A stretch of 43,357 nucleotides of DNA from Clostridia bacterium (GCA_017631855.1 JAGBSP010000025.1:1-43357); one strand, 5' to 3'. Positions 23,933-30,847 are shown, counted from the first letter of the stretch. Numbers and translations are program-made. Notes: generated by a model not told the origin, from the letters alone.

Positions 23933-25699
23933 TTATTCTTTCACAAACTGACTTTGATAGAGCGTTGCGTAAAATCCGTTCTTTTGGAGGAGTGTGTCGT
24001 GGTTTCCTTGCTCGATCACGTTTCCGTCCTTCATCACGAGGATGACGTCGGCATCCTTGATGGTCGAGAGTCGGTGCGCTACGATAAAGCTCGTCCGTCC
24101 ATGCATCATGGTAGCGAATGCCTTTTGAATACGGATCTCGGTTCGTGTATCGATCGACGAGGTCGCCTCGTCAAGGATCAGCATTTCGGGCAGACAGAGC
24201 ATCACTCTGGCAATACAAAGCAGCTGTTTCTGTCCCTGCGAGAGCATTCCGCCATCTTCGGAAAGGGGCGTATCGTAGCCTTGCGGCAGTCTTCGGATAA
24301 AGCTGTGCGCGTGCGCCGCTTTTGCCGCGGCAACAATCTCTTCCTCGGTAGCATCCGGCTTTCCAAAGGCAATGTTATCGCGGATCGTTCCCTCGGAGAG
24401 CCAGGTGTCCTGCAGAACCATTCCGTACGAGGTGCGGAGCTTTTGGCGAGTATAGTTTTGAATATTCTCACCGTCAAGCAGAATTTCACCCTCATCAACG
24501 TCATAGAAGCGCATCAGAAGATTGATCAGCGTCGTTTTGCCGCACCCCGTGGGACCGACAATGGCTACGTGCTGACCTTCGACCGATTTGAAATCAAAGT
24601 TTTCAATGAGGGGACGGTCAGAGGTATAAGAGAACGAAACGTTGGAAAATTCGACGTTTCCTTTGATTTCATCCGTGGTAACGGGATTTTCTTTGTCGGG
24701 CGTTTGCGTCGGCTCTTCAATCAGTGCAAAAACCCTGGATGCGCAAGCGAGTGCGTTTTGAAGCTCGGTTACAACACCCGAAATTTCATTAAAAGGCTTA
24801 GTGTATTGTGTTGCATAGGAGAGGAAACTCGAAAGCATACCAACCGTCATCACACCCGAGCCGCCAAGACAGAGAAGTGCTCCGACAAAGGCAACGAGTG
24901 CGTAAACGAAACTGTTGACAAAGCGCGTGGAGGGATTGGTGATCGACGAGAAGAAGGTCGCGCGAAGCGAAGCATTTTCAAGCTTTTCGTTAATCTCGTC
25001 AAATTCTTTTTGTACCTCTTCCTCGCGTCCAAATGCCGCCACGACCTTCTTACCTCCAATCATTTCATCGATCAGTGAGGTCTGTTTAGCGCGGAACTCG
25101 GATTGAAGCTTGAACATAGAGAAGGTTCGCTTGGCGATAAATGCCGCTACAAAAAGCGAAAGAGGAGTGACGAGTACAACGATCAGTGCTACGGGAGGAC
25201 TGATCAGGAGCATGAAGAGCAGTGTTCCGATGATCGTGATCACACCGCTGAAAAATTGCGTAAAGCCGAGAAGAAGTCCATCGGCAAATTGATCGACGTC
25301 GGTGATGATCTTGCTCACCACCTCTCCCGTAGGATGCGCGTCGATATAGGATACGGGAAATTCTTGAATACGAACGAAGGCGCGATGGCGAATGTTACGA
25401 ACAATGCCGTAAGTCATACGGTTGTTGAGGACGCCCACAAGCCACTGAAGAAGTCCCGTAATCAAAATGGAAATAAGGATCGTCAGAAGAATTTTTCCGA
25501 TTTTCTCAAGGTCAACGAGTCCCTTAGCGATCGCAAGATCAATGGCACGTCCCACAAGAATCGGAACGTAGAGTGTCAGTGCCACCGAGATGGCGGTGAA
25601 GAGCAGAGAAACAATAAAATGGATGCGGTAAATTTTCAGATAGCGGAGAACCGTACCAAAGGTTTTTACACTTTCCTTGAGATGAACTTTTTTCTTCAT
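23933..25699 (-). CDS. ABC exporter half-transporter, subunit with the catalytically complete Walker B
   Basis: This 588-residue membrane-ATPase fusion has a six-helix exporter domain (about 1-320) followed by a nucleotide-binding domain. It shows Walker A GPTGCGKTTLINLL, Walker B MLILDEATSSID with the catalytic glutamate, and the H-loop VAHRLSTI. The signature motif is atypical, LSQGQ rather than LSGGQ. The adjacent half-transporter has the complementary defects, so the two should form a heterodimer of the BmrCD/TM287-288 type that exports drugs, lipids or peptides. Its ATG overlaps the upstream stop codon in an ATGA, indicating translational coupling. Confidence 0.92.
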   Translation of the reverse strand: MKKKVHLKESVKTFGTVLRYLKIYRIHFIVSLLFTAISVALTLYVPILVGRAIDLAIAKGLVDLEKIGKILLTILISILITGLLQWLVGVLNNRMTYGIVRNIRHRAFVRIQEFPVSYIDAHPTGEVVSKIITDVDQFADGLLLGFTQFFSGVITIIGTLLFMLLISPPVALIVVLVTPLSLFVAAFIAKRTFSMFKLQSEFRAKQTSLIDEMIGGKKVVAAFGREEEVQKEFDEINEKLENASLRATFFSSITNPSTRFVNSFVYALVAFVGALLCLGGSGVMTVGMLSSFLSYATQYTKPFNEISGVVTELQNALACASRVFALIEEPTQTPDKENPVTTDEIKGNVEFSNVSFSYTSDRPLIENFDFKSVEGQHVAIVGPTGCGKTTLINLLMRFYDVDEGEILLDGENIQNYTRQKLRTSYGMVLQDTWLSEGTIRDNIAFGKPDATEEEIVAAAKAAHAHSFIRRLPQGYDTPLSEDGGMLSQGQKQLLCIARVMLCLPEMLILDEATSSIDTRTEIRIQKAFATMMHGRTSFIVAHRLSTIKDADVILVMKDGNVIEQGNHDTLLQKNGFYATLYQSQFVKE

Positions 25700-27417
25700 T
25701 GTTTGTCACCCCCTTCGCTGAATTGAGAGTGATAGATCTCGCGGTAAACCTCACAGGTATCGAGAAGTTCTCTGTGGATACCGAAGCCAACAAGCTCGCC
25801 GTCCTCCATTACGAGAATTTGATCTGCGTGCATGATAGAAGAGGCTCGTTGAGAAACGATGATCTTCGTTGCATCCAATTTGGCGAGAGCGGAGCGAAGA
25901 GATGCTTCGGTCGCGTAATCAAGTGCCGATGCCGAATCGTCGAGAATGAGGAATTTCGGCTCGCGCAGCAGGGCGCGGGCAATCGTTAAACGCTGACGCT
26001 GACCGCCCGAAAGATTCGCACCGTTTTGCTGAACTGGTGTGTCAAGTCCAAGTTCTTTTTCTTCCACAAAATCCTTTGCTTGCGCCATAGCGAGCGCTTG
26101 CCAGAGAGTTTCATCGTCGGCATCGGGATTCCCCCAAAGGAGGTTGGAGCGCACGGTTCCCGTAAAGAGTTGTGCCTTTTGCGGTACGATACCGAAGAGA
26201 GCGCGAAGCTCGTCCTTTTCATAGAGCGCGGTATTTTTACCGTCGATAAACACGCTTCCCTCGGTAGGAAGATAGGTACCGGGGAGCAGTTGAACAAGCG
26301 TCGATTTTCCCGAGCCCGTACTGCCGATGATACCGAGTGTTTCGCCCGCACGAAGCGAAAAGCTGACCTTGGATAACGCCTCGTCCGCACCCTCGTGATA
26401 ACGGAACGAAACATTCTCAAAACAAAGTGCCGTATCCGAGCTTGCTTTTTTGGTGGAGAAATGCTTCTCCTTTTCGGTGGAAGTCATCAGAACGTCGGCA
26501 ATTCTTCGTCCGCTTGCCGCGGCTTTCGTGAGGGTAATGATCAAACTTGCCAGCTTGATCAGCTCAACGAGAATTTGCGACATATAGTTATAAAGAGCAA
26601 TTAGCTCACCTTGCGACAGATCTCCCGAATGGATCGAGATCGCGCCGCCGCGAATGAGAAGAATGACGGCAAGGTTGATGATCACGTAGGTCATCGGGTT
26701 CATTAGCGCAGAGATTCTGCCCGCAAAGAGCTGAATTTTGGTCAGGGCATCGTTGCGCTCGTCAAATTCTGCAATCTCGCCTTCTTCCTTGTGGAATGCT
26801 CGTACAACGCGTGTACCCTTATAATTGGAACGAACCTTTCCGACAACGCGGTCAAGACGTCCCTGCGAACGCTTGTAGATTGGAATACTGACAAGCATAA
26901 TCGAGAAGACAACGGCGGCAAGCACAGGAATGACCACGGCAAAGATCAGAGCAAGTCTTGCGTGTACTGTGAACGCCATAATCATTGCGCCAAAGACGAT
27001 GAAAGGGGATCGCATAAAAAGACGCAGGAACATATTGATTCCCGTCTGCACCGAGTTGATGTCGCTCGTCATTCTTGTGATGAGCGTTGACGTACCGATC
27101 TCGTCGGCAACTGGCTGAGAAAGTGCCTGAATATGAGCGAAAAGCGCGCTTCGGATTTTTGCAGAAACACCGACGGCGGTACGAGCCGCAAAGTATTGCG
27201 CGCTGATGGCACAAATCAGACCAATCACACCGAGCGCGATCATCACACCGCACATGAGGAAAATCTCTCTGTGATCTCCACCGCGAATACCGATGTCTAC
27301 GATCCGAGCAACCGCCAAGGGAACGAGAAGCTCAAAGATCGCTTCTAAGCATTTGAATAAGGGTGCCAAGATCGATTCGATCCGATATCCCTTAAAAAAT
27401 TTGAGTAAATATTTCAA
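25696..27417 (-). CDS. ABC exporter half-transporter, subunit with the degenerate ATP site
   Basis: This 573-residue partner has six membrane helices and a nucleotide-binding domain with Walker A GSTGSGKSTLVQLLPG and a canonical signature LSGGQRQRL. The catalytic Walker B glutamate is aspartate (LILDDSASALD) and the H-loop histidine is glutamine (VSQRASSI). This is the classic degenerate site of heterodimeric exporters; the working site would combine this LSGGQ with the partner's Walker motifs. The start is probably TTG 27417, with GGAGGA 5 nt upstream. The frame continues to 27486 but that stretch contains the promoter. Substrate unknown. Confidence 0.92.
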   Translation of the reverse strand: MKYLLKFFKGYRIESILAPLFKCLEAIFELLVPLAVARIVDIGIRGGDHREIFLMCGVMIALGVIGLICAISAQYFAARTAVGVSAKIRSALFAHIQALSQPVADEIGTSTLITRMTSDINSVQTGINMFLRLFMRSPFIVFGAMIMAFTVHARLALIFAVVIPVLAAVVFSIMLVSIPIYKRSQGRLDRVVGKVRSNYKGTRVVRAFHKEEGEIAEFDERNDALTKIQLFAGRISALMNPMTYVIINLAVILLIRGGAISIHSGDLSQGELIALYNYMSQILVELIKLASLIITLTKAAASGRRIADVLMTSTEKEKHFSTKKASSDTALCFENVSFRYHEGADEALSKVSFSLRAGETLGIIGSTGSGKSTLVQLLPGTYLPTEGSVFIDGKNTALYEKDELRALFGIVPQKAQLFTGTVRSNLLWGNPDADDETLWQALAMAQAKDFVEEKELGLDTPVQQNGANLSGGQRQRLTIARALLREPKFLILDDSASALDYATEASLRSALAKLDATKIIVSQRASSIMHADQILVMEDGELVGFGIHRELLDTCEVYREIYHSQFSEGGDKQ

Positions 27418-27457
27418 ATCCGTCCTCCAAAAACGAAAAAATGACGTTATTTTATAT

Positions 27458-27486
27458 ATTATAATATAAAACAAAAAATTTTTCAA
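27458..27486 (-). promoter_or_regulatory. sigma-A promoter of the ABC exporter operon
   Basis: On the minus strand, TTGAAA (27481-27486) and TATAAT (27458-27463) are 17 nt apart. It diverges from the tRNA-Val promoter about 20 bp away. Confidence 0.78.
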
Positions 27487-27504
27487 CCTTTTTTCAAAAA
27501 ACTA

Positions 27505-27533
27505 TTGCATTTTGAAAAAAAGTGTGATATAAT
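27505..27533 (+). promoter_or_regulatory. sigma-A promoter of tRNA-Val
   Basis: TTGCAT (27505-27510) and TATAAT (27528-27533) have a 17-nt spacer. The -10 ends 12 nt before the mature tRNA. I see no other vegetative promoter before the four-helix-bundle gene. Confidence 0.8.
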
Positions 27534-27545
27534 AGTCACCGTTGC

Positions 27546-27622
27546 GGAGGCATAGCTCAGCTGGTTAGAGTGCATGCTTGACATGCATGAGGTCACTGGT
27601 TCGATTCCAGTTGTCTCCACCA
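27546..27622 (+). tRNA. tRNA-Val(GAC)
   Basis: This 77-nt cloverleaf has acceptor GGAGGCA pairing with TGTCTCC (one G-U), D arm GCTC/GAGT, and anticodon arm CATGC-TTGACAT-GCATG with anticodon GAC, which reads GUC and GUU. The T arm is ACTGG-TTCGATT-CCAGT, with discriminator A and encoded CCA. Confidence 0.95.
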
Positions 27623-27658
27623 AAAAATAAGCAACCCAGTCGGGTTGCTTATTTTTTA
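27623..27658 (+). terminator. tRNA-Val terminator
   Basis: AAAAATAAGCAACCC (27623-27637) pairs perfectly with GGGTTGCTTATTTTT (27642-27656) around AGTC, ending in a six-T run. It abuts the hairpin array, and its trailing ATC (27658-27660) matches the end of the array linkers. Confidence 0.9.
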
Positions 27659-27659
27659 T

Positions 27660-27859
27660 CCAATCCGAAGGATTGGTATGTAATCAACGGGCAAAGCCCG
27701 TTGGATGTAATCTGCGCCTCGCGCAGTATGGCATCACGCGTTAGCGTGTATTCTCCCGCCTTCGGATTGATCACATACACGGCGTTGCCGTGATTACATA
27801 CGCGACTTCGTCGCAATGACATTCCGCAACAAGTTGCGGATTTCATACACCCCTTCGGG
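27660..27859 (+). repeat. Tandem array of about nine short hairpins with conserved, mirror-inverted linkers
   Basis: Stems and loops in order: CCAATCC-GAA-GGATTGG (27660-27676); AACGGGC-AAA-GCCCGTT (27686-27702); CTGCGC-CTC-GCGCAG (27712-27726); CACGC-GTTA-GCGTG (27735-27748); a weak CCG-CCTT-CGG (27756-27765); CACGGC-GTT-GCCGTG (27778-27792); GCGAC-TTC-GTCGC (27802-27814); TCCGCAAC-AA-GTTGCGGA (27823-27840); a weak CCC-TTC-GGG (27851-27859). The period is 21-28 nt. Linkers are TATGTAATC, GGATGTAATC and TATGGCATC in the left half, and GATCACATA, GATTACATA and AATGACATT, the reverse complement, in the right half. Stems are unrelated in sequence, so the architecture and not the primary sequence is what is conserved. 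It fills the gap between tRNA-Val and a four-helix-bundle gene. Confidence 0.85.
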
Positions 27860-27886
27860 CTGATTGGGACGCGAAAGGAACAAACT

Positions 27887-28240
27887 ATGGCAAAAAATCT
27901 TCTACTTGAATATTCCGAAGAACTTGCGACTAAATGTGAATTGTTGTGCAAATCCATAAGCGGTAACGCCAATACCCTTTTTCAGCTTCGTAAATCCTCG
28001 TCAAGCGTATTTGCTAATATTACCGAAGCTCAATATCCGCAAAGTCTTGCCGATATGCTTTCTAAATTCAAGATTGCAAGAAAAGAGTGTGCTGAAACAG
28101 AAAGTTGGCTAAAATTACTGTATAATACAAAAGTGATTGACGAAGCAAATTTCAAAACTTACCGCAACCTCTGTGGAAGAATACAGAGAATGCTCATTTC
28201 ATCGTGCATCACAATAGAAAAGAAAATTGATAATAAATAA
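27887..28240 (+). CDS. Four-helix-bundle protein (S23 / Avd-like)
   Basis: This 117-residue basic protein matches, by length and pattern (KCELLCKSISGNANTLFQLR, SSSVFANITEAQ, KIARKECAETESWLKLL, LISSCITIEKK), the four-helix-bundle family encoded in 23S rRNA intervening sequences. That family includes Avd, the accessory protein that binds reverse transcriptase and RNA in diversity-generating retroelements. Orphan copies are common and their function is unknown. Here neither an rRNA gene nor a reverse transcriptase is present; instead a structured hairpin array lies immediately upstream, which may be its RNA or DNA partner. AAAGGA (27874-27879) lies 7 nt before ATG 27887. No promoter of its own is visible. 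Confidence 0.85.
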   Translation: MAKNLLLEYSEELATKCELLCKSISGNANTLFQLRKSSSSVFANITEAQYPQSLADMLSKFKIARKECAETESWLKLLYNTKVIDEANFKTYRNLCGRIQRMLISSCITIEKKIDNK

Positions 28241-28278
28241 AAACAACCAATACTTGATGGGTATTCTCGAATTATGAT

Positions 28279-28307
28279 TTCAAATCAAGAAATAAGTATG
28301 GTATAAT
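28279..28307 (+). promoter_or_regulatory. Probable promoter of the XRE regulator
   Basis: TATAAT (28302-28307) has a weak TTCAAA (28279-28284) 17 nt upstream. It lies 29 nt before the regulator's ATG. Confidence 0.55.
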
Positions 28308-28336
28308 ATAATAAAAAACACCAAGGAGATTACATT

Positions 28337-28711
28337 ATGGCTACTTTTTCTGAAATATTCAAAGCATTACGCAAAGATAAACAACTGACACAGGAGCAGA
28401 TTGCTGAAATTTTTGGAGTTTCTCCGCAAGCGATCAGTCGTTGGGAAAATGCAGTCTCTTATCCGGATATCACACAACTACCCAATATAGCAGCATATTT
28501 TGAAACGACTGTTGATGATTTACTTGGCATAAAGAAAACCGTTAAAAAGCAAAAAATAATATATTTTCAATTCAGATGGCAAGAGAATGCCAATGCAATT
28601 AATGAATATTTAGAGGACGGGTGGATGGTTAAAGAAATGCACACACATCCTCTTACAGACGGACAGCATCCCGAAGGTGTGGTACTAATAGAGAAAACAA
28701 TATTAAATTAA
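28337..28711 (+). CDS. XRE-family regulator with a small C-terminal domain
   Basis: This 124-residue protein has an N-terminal Cro/CI helix-turn-helix (LTQEQIAEIFGVSPQAISRW, about residues 17-36, then YPDITQLPNIAAYFETTVDDLLG). A short basic linker leads to a C-terminal segment of about 50 residues (FQFRWQENANAINEYLEDGW, then GVVLIEKTIL) that looks like a small beta-alpha-beta domain of the DUF4177 sort, perhaps sensing a ligand. AAGGAG precedes ATG 28337 by about 9 nt. It is AT-rich compared with its neighbours, as an accessory cassette might be. A 34-codon ORF follows at once. Target unknown. Confidence 0.85.
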   Translation: MATFSEIFKALRKDKQLTQEQIAEIFGVSPQAISRWENAVSYPDITQLPNIAAYFETTVDDLLGIKKTVKKQKIIYFQFRWQENANAINEYLEDGWMVKEMHTHPLTDGQHPEGVVLIEKTILN

Positions 28712-28756
28712 TGCGGCATCTTTTTGTCAAAACACCTTAAAAAAGGAGCAAAAACA

Positions 28757-28861
28757 ATGGAAATTCTTGAAGCGATATTTTCAATGTTTGGCGATTCAAT
28801 ATTTTATAAGTTTTTTAAACGAATGGAAAGGCGCAGGTCCAAAAAGAAGCGTTTCAAATGA
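28757..28861 (+). CDS. 34-residue basic small protein
   Basis: The ORF encodes a hydrophobic/amphipathic N-terminal half (MEILEAIFSMFGDSIFYKFF) and a strongly basic tail (KRMERRRSKKKRFK). It has a near-perfect AAGGAG 8 nt upstream and follows the XRE gene by 45 nt, so they are probably cotranscribed. The layout (amphipathic helix plus polybasic end) suggests a membrane-surface or nucleic-acid-binding microprotein; I do not recognise a family. Its last 8 nt overlap the spoVB stop on the other strand and its 3' end forms half of the shared terminator. Confidence 0.55.
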   Translation: MEILEAIFSMFGDSIFYKFFKRMERRRSKKKRFK

Positions 28862-28874
28862 GTCGCTTCTTTTT
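28841..28874. terminator. Bidirectional terminator shared by the microprotein gene and spoVB
   Basis: AAAAAGAAGCG (28841-28851) pairs with CGCTTCTTTTT (28864-28874) in an 11-bp stem, with a long T run on the plus side and TTTTT on the minus side. The loop holds both stop codons. Confidence 0.85.
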
Positions 28875-30395
28875 TTCTTTTTTGAAAATTAGCAGTGAAT
28901 TCGTCACAACGAGCAAAAATAAGTATATGCTAAGCGCAAGGGTGATCTGAACGGTGAGAGATATAGGGGATCGAACCGAGATCTTTGCCAAGGAAATCAA
29001 ACAACGGACAGAAGCAGTTGATGCAACGATGCAAAAGAGCGGCTTTGCAATCCAACGGATGGGATGCGGCTTGATCTTTGTGACAGATAGCAGTCGCGCG
29101 ATGCTGAGCGTGGCATTGACGATCTCGGTAAAATACACCGTAACGATATATCCCGTAATTCCAAGCGCGGGGAGGAGCATCCACACGAGGATGACCGAGA
29201 GCATCGCATCGGCAATATTCACTCCCATACAGTATATCTGTTCTCCAAGACCCTTTAGAATCGAATCCACTGAGGTATCAAGGTACATCACGGGGACGAG
29301 CGGAGCGATCATTAAAATAAACTTTCCAGCTCCTACCTCTGGATAGATCACATCGGAAAGCTCTCGCGAGAAGCAGAGCAGGATCCCTGCCGTTCCAATG
29401 GCAAACATCAGCACCGATGAGAAAACACGTTCAACGATCCTCTCGATCCGTGTCGTGTCCTCCATTGCCTTTGCTTGTGCAATTTCAGGAACGAGAAGTC
29501 CCGCAAAAGAGCCCGAAATTGCCGCAGGAAAGAGCACAAGTGGGAAAACCATACTGTGAACGATTCCGTAAGCGGCAAGCGAACGCTCCCGTGAAGCGCC
29601 GCTTCGTTCGAGTCCCCAAGGAATGAGAAGATGCTCAATCGTTACGAGCGCCGAACGGACGTAGGCACTCAGAGCGACGGGAATTGCGGTGGAAAGAAGC
29701 GTCTTTCGCATTGCCCGACCTTCGCACGTGCTGATTTTTTCTCGCGTTTGCACGCCTTTTTCCATGAAATAAAGAGCGGCTTGAAGCAAAAGAGAAATCC
29801 CCTCCGAGGCAACGGCACCGAGCGCAATCGAAAGGCAGGCGCTTTCTACGTCCTTTGCGCCCAATATGCTAAAGAAAAAGATGCACCCGAAAATCCGAAC
29901 GGCTTGCCCTAAGATCACCACTGATGCGTTTTTATATACGCGCCGAACGGCAATAAAATAACCGCTGAGAACCGAAGAAAGTGCCAGCGGAACAAGGGTC
30001 ATCGCCATTGCTTGTAACGGTTTTACGGTACGATTGTCGTGTAGAATCTTTGTTCCGATCATCGGAGCAAAGAAGAAGAGGATGATCGTCGCGCCAAGGC
30101 TGAAGCAGAGCGCATAGACAATGCATTTTTTTACGGTACAACGAACGGCAGGTGTTTTCTTTCCTTGTTCATCGGACACCTCGGCAACGATTTTTGTGGT
30201 GGCAAGTCCGATTCCTGAGGTCGCTACAGTGACGGCAAATCCGTAAACAGTGGAAATGAGCGTGAATATACCCATCGCGACGGCGCCGATCTTATTGGAA
30301 AGATAGACGTTAAAGCTAACAGAAATGGCACGAACGAGAAGCGAAACGACCGTAACGATCAGTCCGCTGACTACAAATTTTTTTAATCGGCTCAT
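28854..30395 (-). CDS. spoVB: Stage V sporulation protein B-like polysaccharide/lipid flippase
   Basis: This 513-residue protein has about 14 hydrophobic segments of the MOP (MATE/MurJ-like) superfamily and the SpoVB N-terminus (MSRLKKFVVSGLIVTVVSLL, then GAVAMGIFTLISTVYGFAV). SpoVB is thought to move lipid-linked peptidoglycan precursor across the membrane for spore cortex synthesis. ATG 30395 is preceded by AAGGGA. The open frame runs another 444 nt upstream but that part is antisense to rubredoxin. A sigma-E-like promoter lies 27 nt upstream of the ATG, as expected for a mother-cell gene. Confidence 0.88.
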   Translation of the reverse strand: MSRLKKFVVSGLIVTVVSLLVRAISVSFNVYLSNKIGAVAMGIFTLISTVYGFAVTVATSGIGLATTKIVAEVSDEQGKKTPAVRCTVKKCIVYALCFSLGATIILFFFAPMIGTKILHDNRTVKPLQAMAMTLVPLALSSVLSGYFIAVRRVYKNASVVILGQAVRIFGCIFFFSILGAKDVESACLSIALGAVASEGISLLLQAALYFMEKGVQTREKISTCEGRAMRKTLLSTAIPVALSAYVRSALVTIEHLLIPWGLERSGASRERSLAAYGIVHSMVFPLVLFPAAISGSFAGLLVPEIAQAKAMEDTTRIERIVERVFSSVLMFAIGTAGILLCFSRELSDVIYPEVGAGKFILMIAPLVPVMYLDTSVDSILKGLGEQIYCMGVNIADAMLSVILVWMLLPALGITGYIVTVYFTEIVNATLSIARLLSVTKIKPHPIRWIAKPLFCIVASTASVRCLISLAKISVRSPISLTVQITLALSIYLFLLVVTNSLLIFKKEKKKRLI

Positions 30396-30422
30396 AAAAA
30401 ATCCCTTCGATCTTTTTGTAAA

Positions 30423-30451
30423 ACTATATGTGACAGAAAAAAGGAATAGAC
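30423..30451 (-). promoter_or_regulatory. Candidate sigma-E promoter of spoVB
   Basis: On the minus strand, GTCTATT (30445-30451), a 14-nt spacer and CATATAGT (30423-30430) match the mother-cell sigma-E pattern as I recall it (kmATATT-N14-CATAcAnT) with few mismatches. The rest of the 253-nt gap to rubredoxin holds only the rubredoxin promoter and an orphan GGGGAGGTGA with no convincing ORF. Confidence 0.5.
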
Positions 30452-30573
30452 GGTGTTTGTGAAAAATTACAGAAGAGAGGGACAGAATATACAAAAAATA
30501 AGGGGAGGTGATTTTTAAAAAATATTGATTTTGCCAAAAATATGCGGACGTCTTGAAATCTTCAAAAAAATTC

Positions 30574-30602
30574 TTGACAAGAAGAAAAAGAGGTATTATC
30601 AT
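30574..30602 (+). promoter_or_regulatory. sigma-A promoter of the rubredoxin gene
   Basis: Consensus TTGACA (30574-30579) and TATCAT (30597-30602) are 17 nt apart. The ATG is about 46 nt downstream of the -10. Confidence 0.75.
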
Positions 30603-30648
30603 ATAAATACTCAATTTAAAAACTCTTATACGAAACGAGGAGGAATAA

Positions 30649-30819
30649 ATGAAATACGTATGTGAGCTTTGTGGATATGTGTATGATCCCGTACTCGGAG
30701 ATCCCGACAACGGAATTGAGGCAGAAACCGATTTTGAGGATATTCCCGAAGATTGGGTTTGCCCGCTGTGCGGTGCAACCAAGGAGGATTTTGAGGCGCA
30801 AAACGATAGCGACGAATAA
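30649..30819 (+). CDS. Rubredoxin
   Basis: This 56-residue electron carrier has one iron bound by four cysteines in two knuckles, CELCGY (residues 5-8) and CPLCGA (38-41), with the conserved [23 protein letters not shown] context. In anaerobes rubredoxin donates electrons to peroxide- and superoxide-detoxifying enzymes such as rubrerythrin. GAGGAGG lies 5 nt before ATG 30649. It is monocistronic, with its own promoter and terminator, and lies antisense to the spurious upstream extension of spoVB. Confidence 0.96.
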   Translation: MKYVCELCGYVYDPVLGDPDNGIEAETDFEDIPEDWVCPLCGATKEDFEAQNDSDE

Positions 30820-30847
30820 CTCCTTACTTTAATGTTCACGAATAACG

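Noticed and set aside
27660-27859. The hairpin array as a CRISPR array
   Set aside because: The conserved units are about 9 nt and lie between variable palindromes, the period is only 21-28 nt, the orientation switches in the middle, and no cas gene is present.
27578-27972. Open frames on both strands across the hairpin array (27578-27793 plus, 27649-27972 minus)
   Set aside because: Their translations just follow the hairpins and run into the tRNA or the four-helix-bundle gene; no ribosome-binding site or family pattern supports them.
27887-28240. Diversity-generating retroelement or 23S rRNA intervening sequence
   Set aside because: The four-helix-bundle protein occurs in both contexts, but no reverse transcriptase, template/variable repeat pair or rRNA sequence is in the window.
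28249-28265. AATAC/GTATT inverted repeat after the four-helix-bundle gene as an element end
   Set aside because: Only 5 bp, no T run and no matching copy at the other end of the element.
30497-30670. Possible small ORF after the GGGGAGGTGA sequence, starting at a TTG near 30526
   Set aside because: Spacing to the TTG is too long, the frame runs through the rubredoxin promoter, and the encoded peptide shows no pattern.
30396-30839. 444-nt upstream extension of the spoVB frame
   Set aside because: It is antisense to the rubredoxin gene and its promoter; the family start and a ribosome-binding site lie at 30395.
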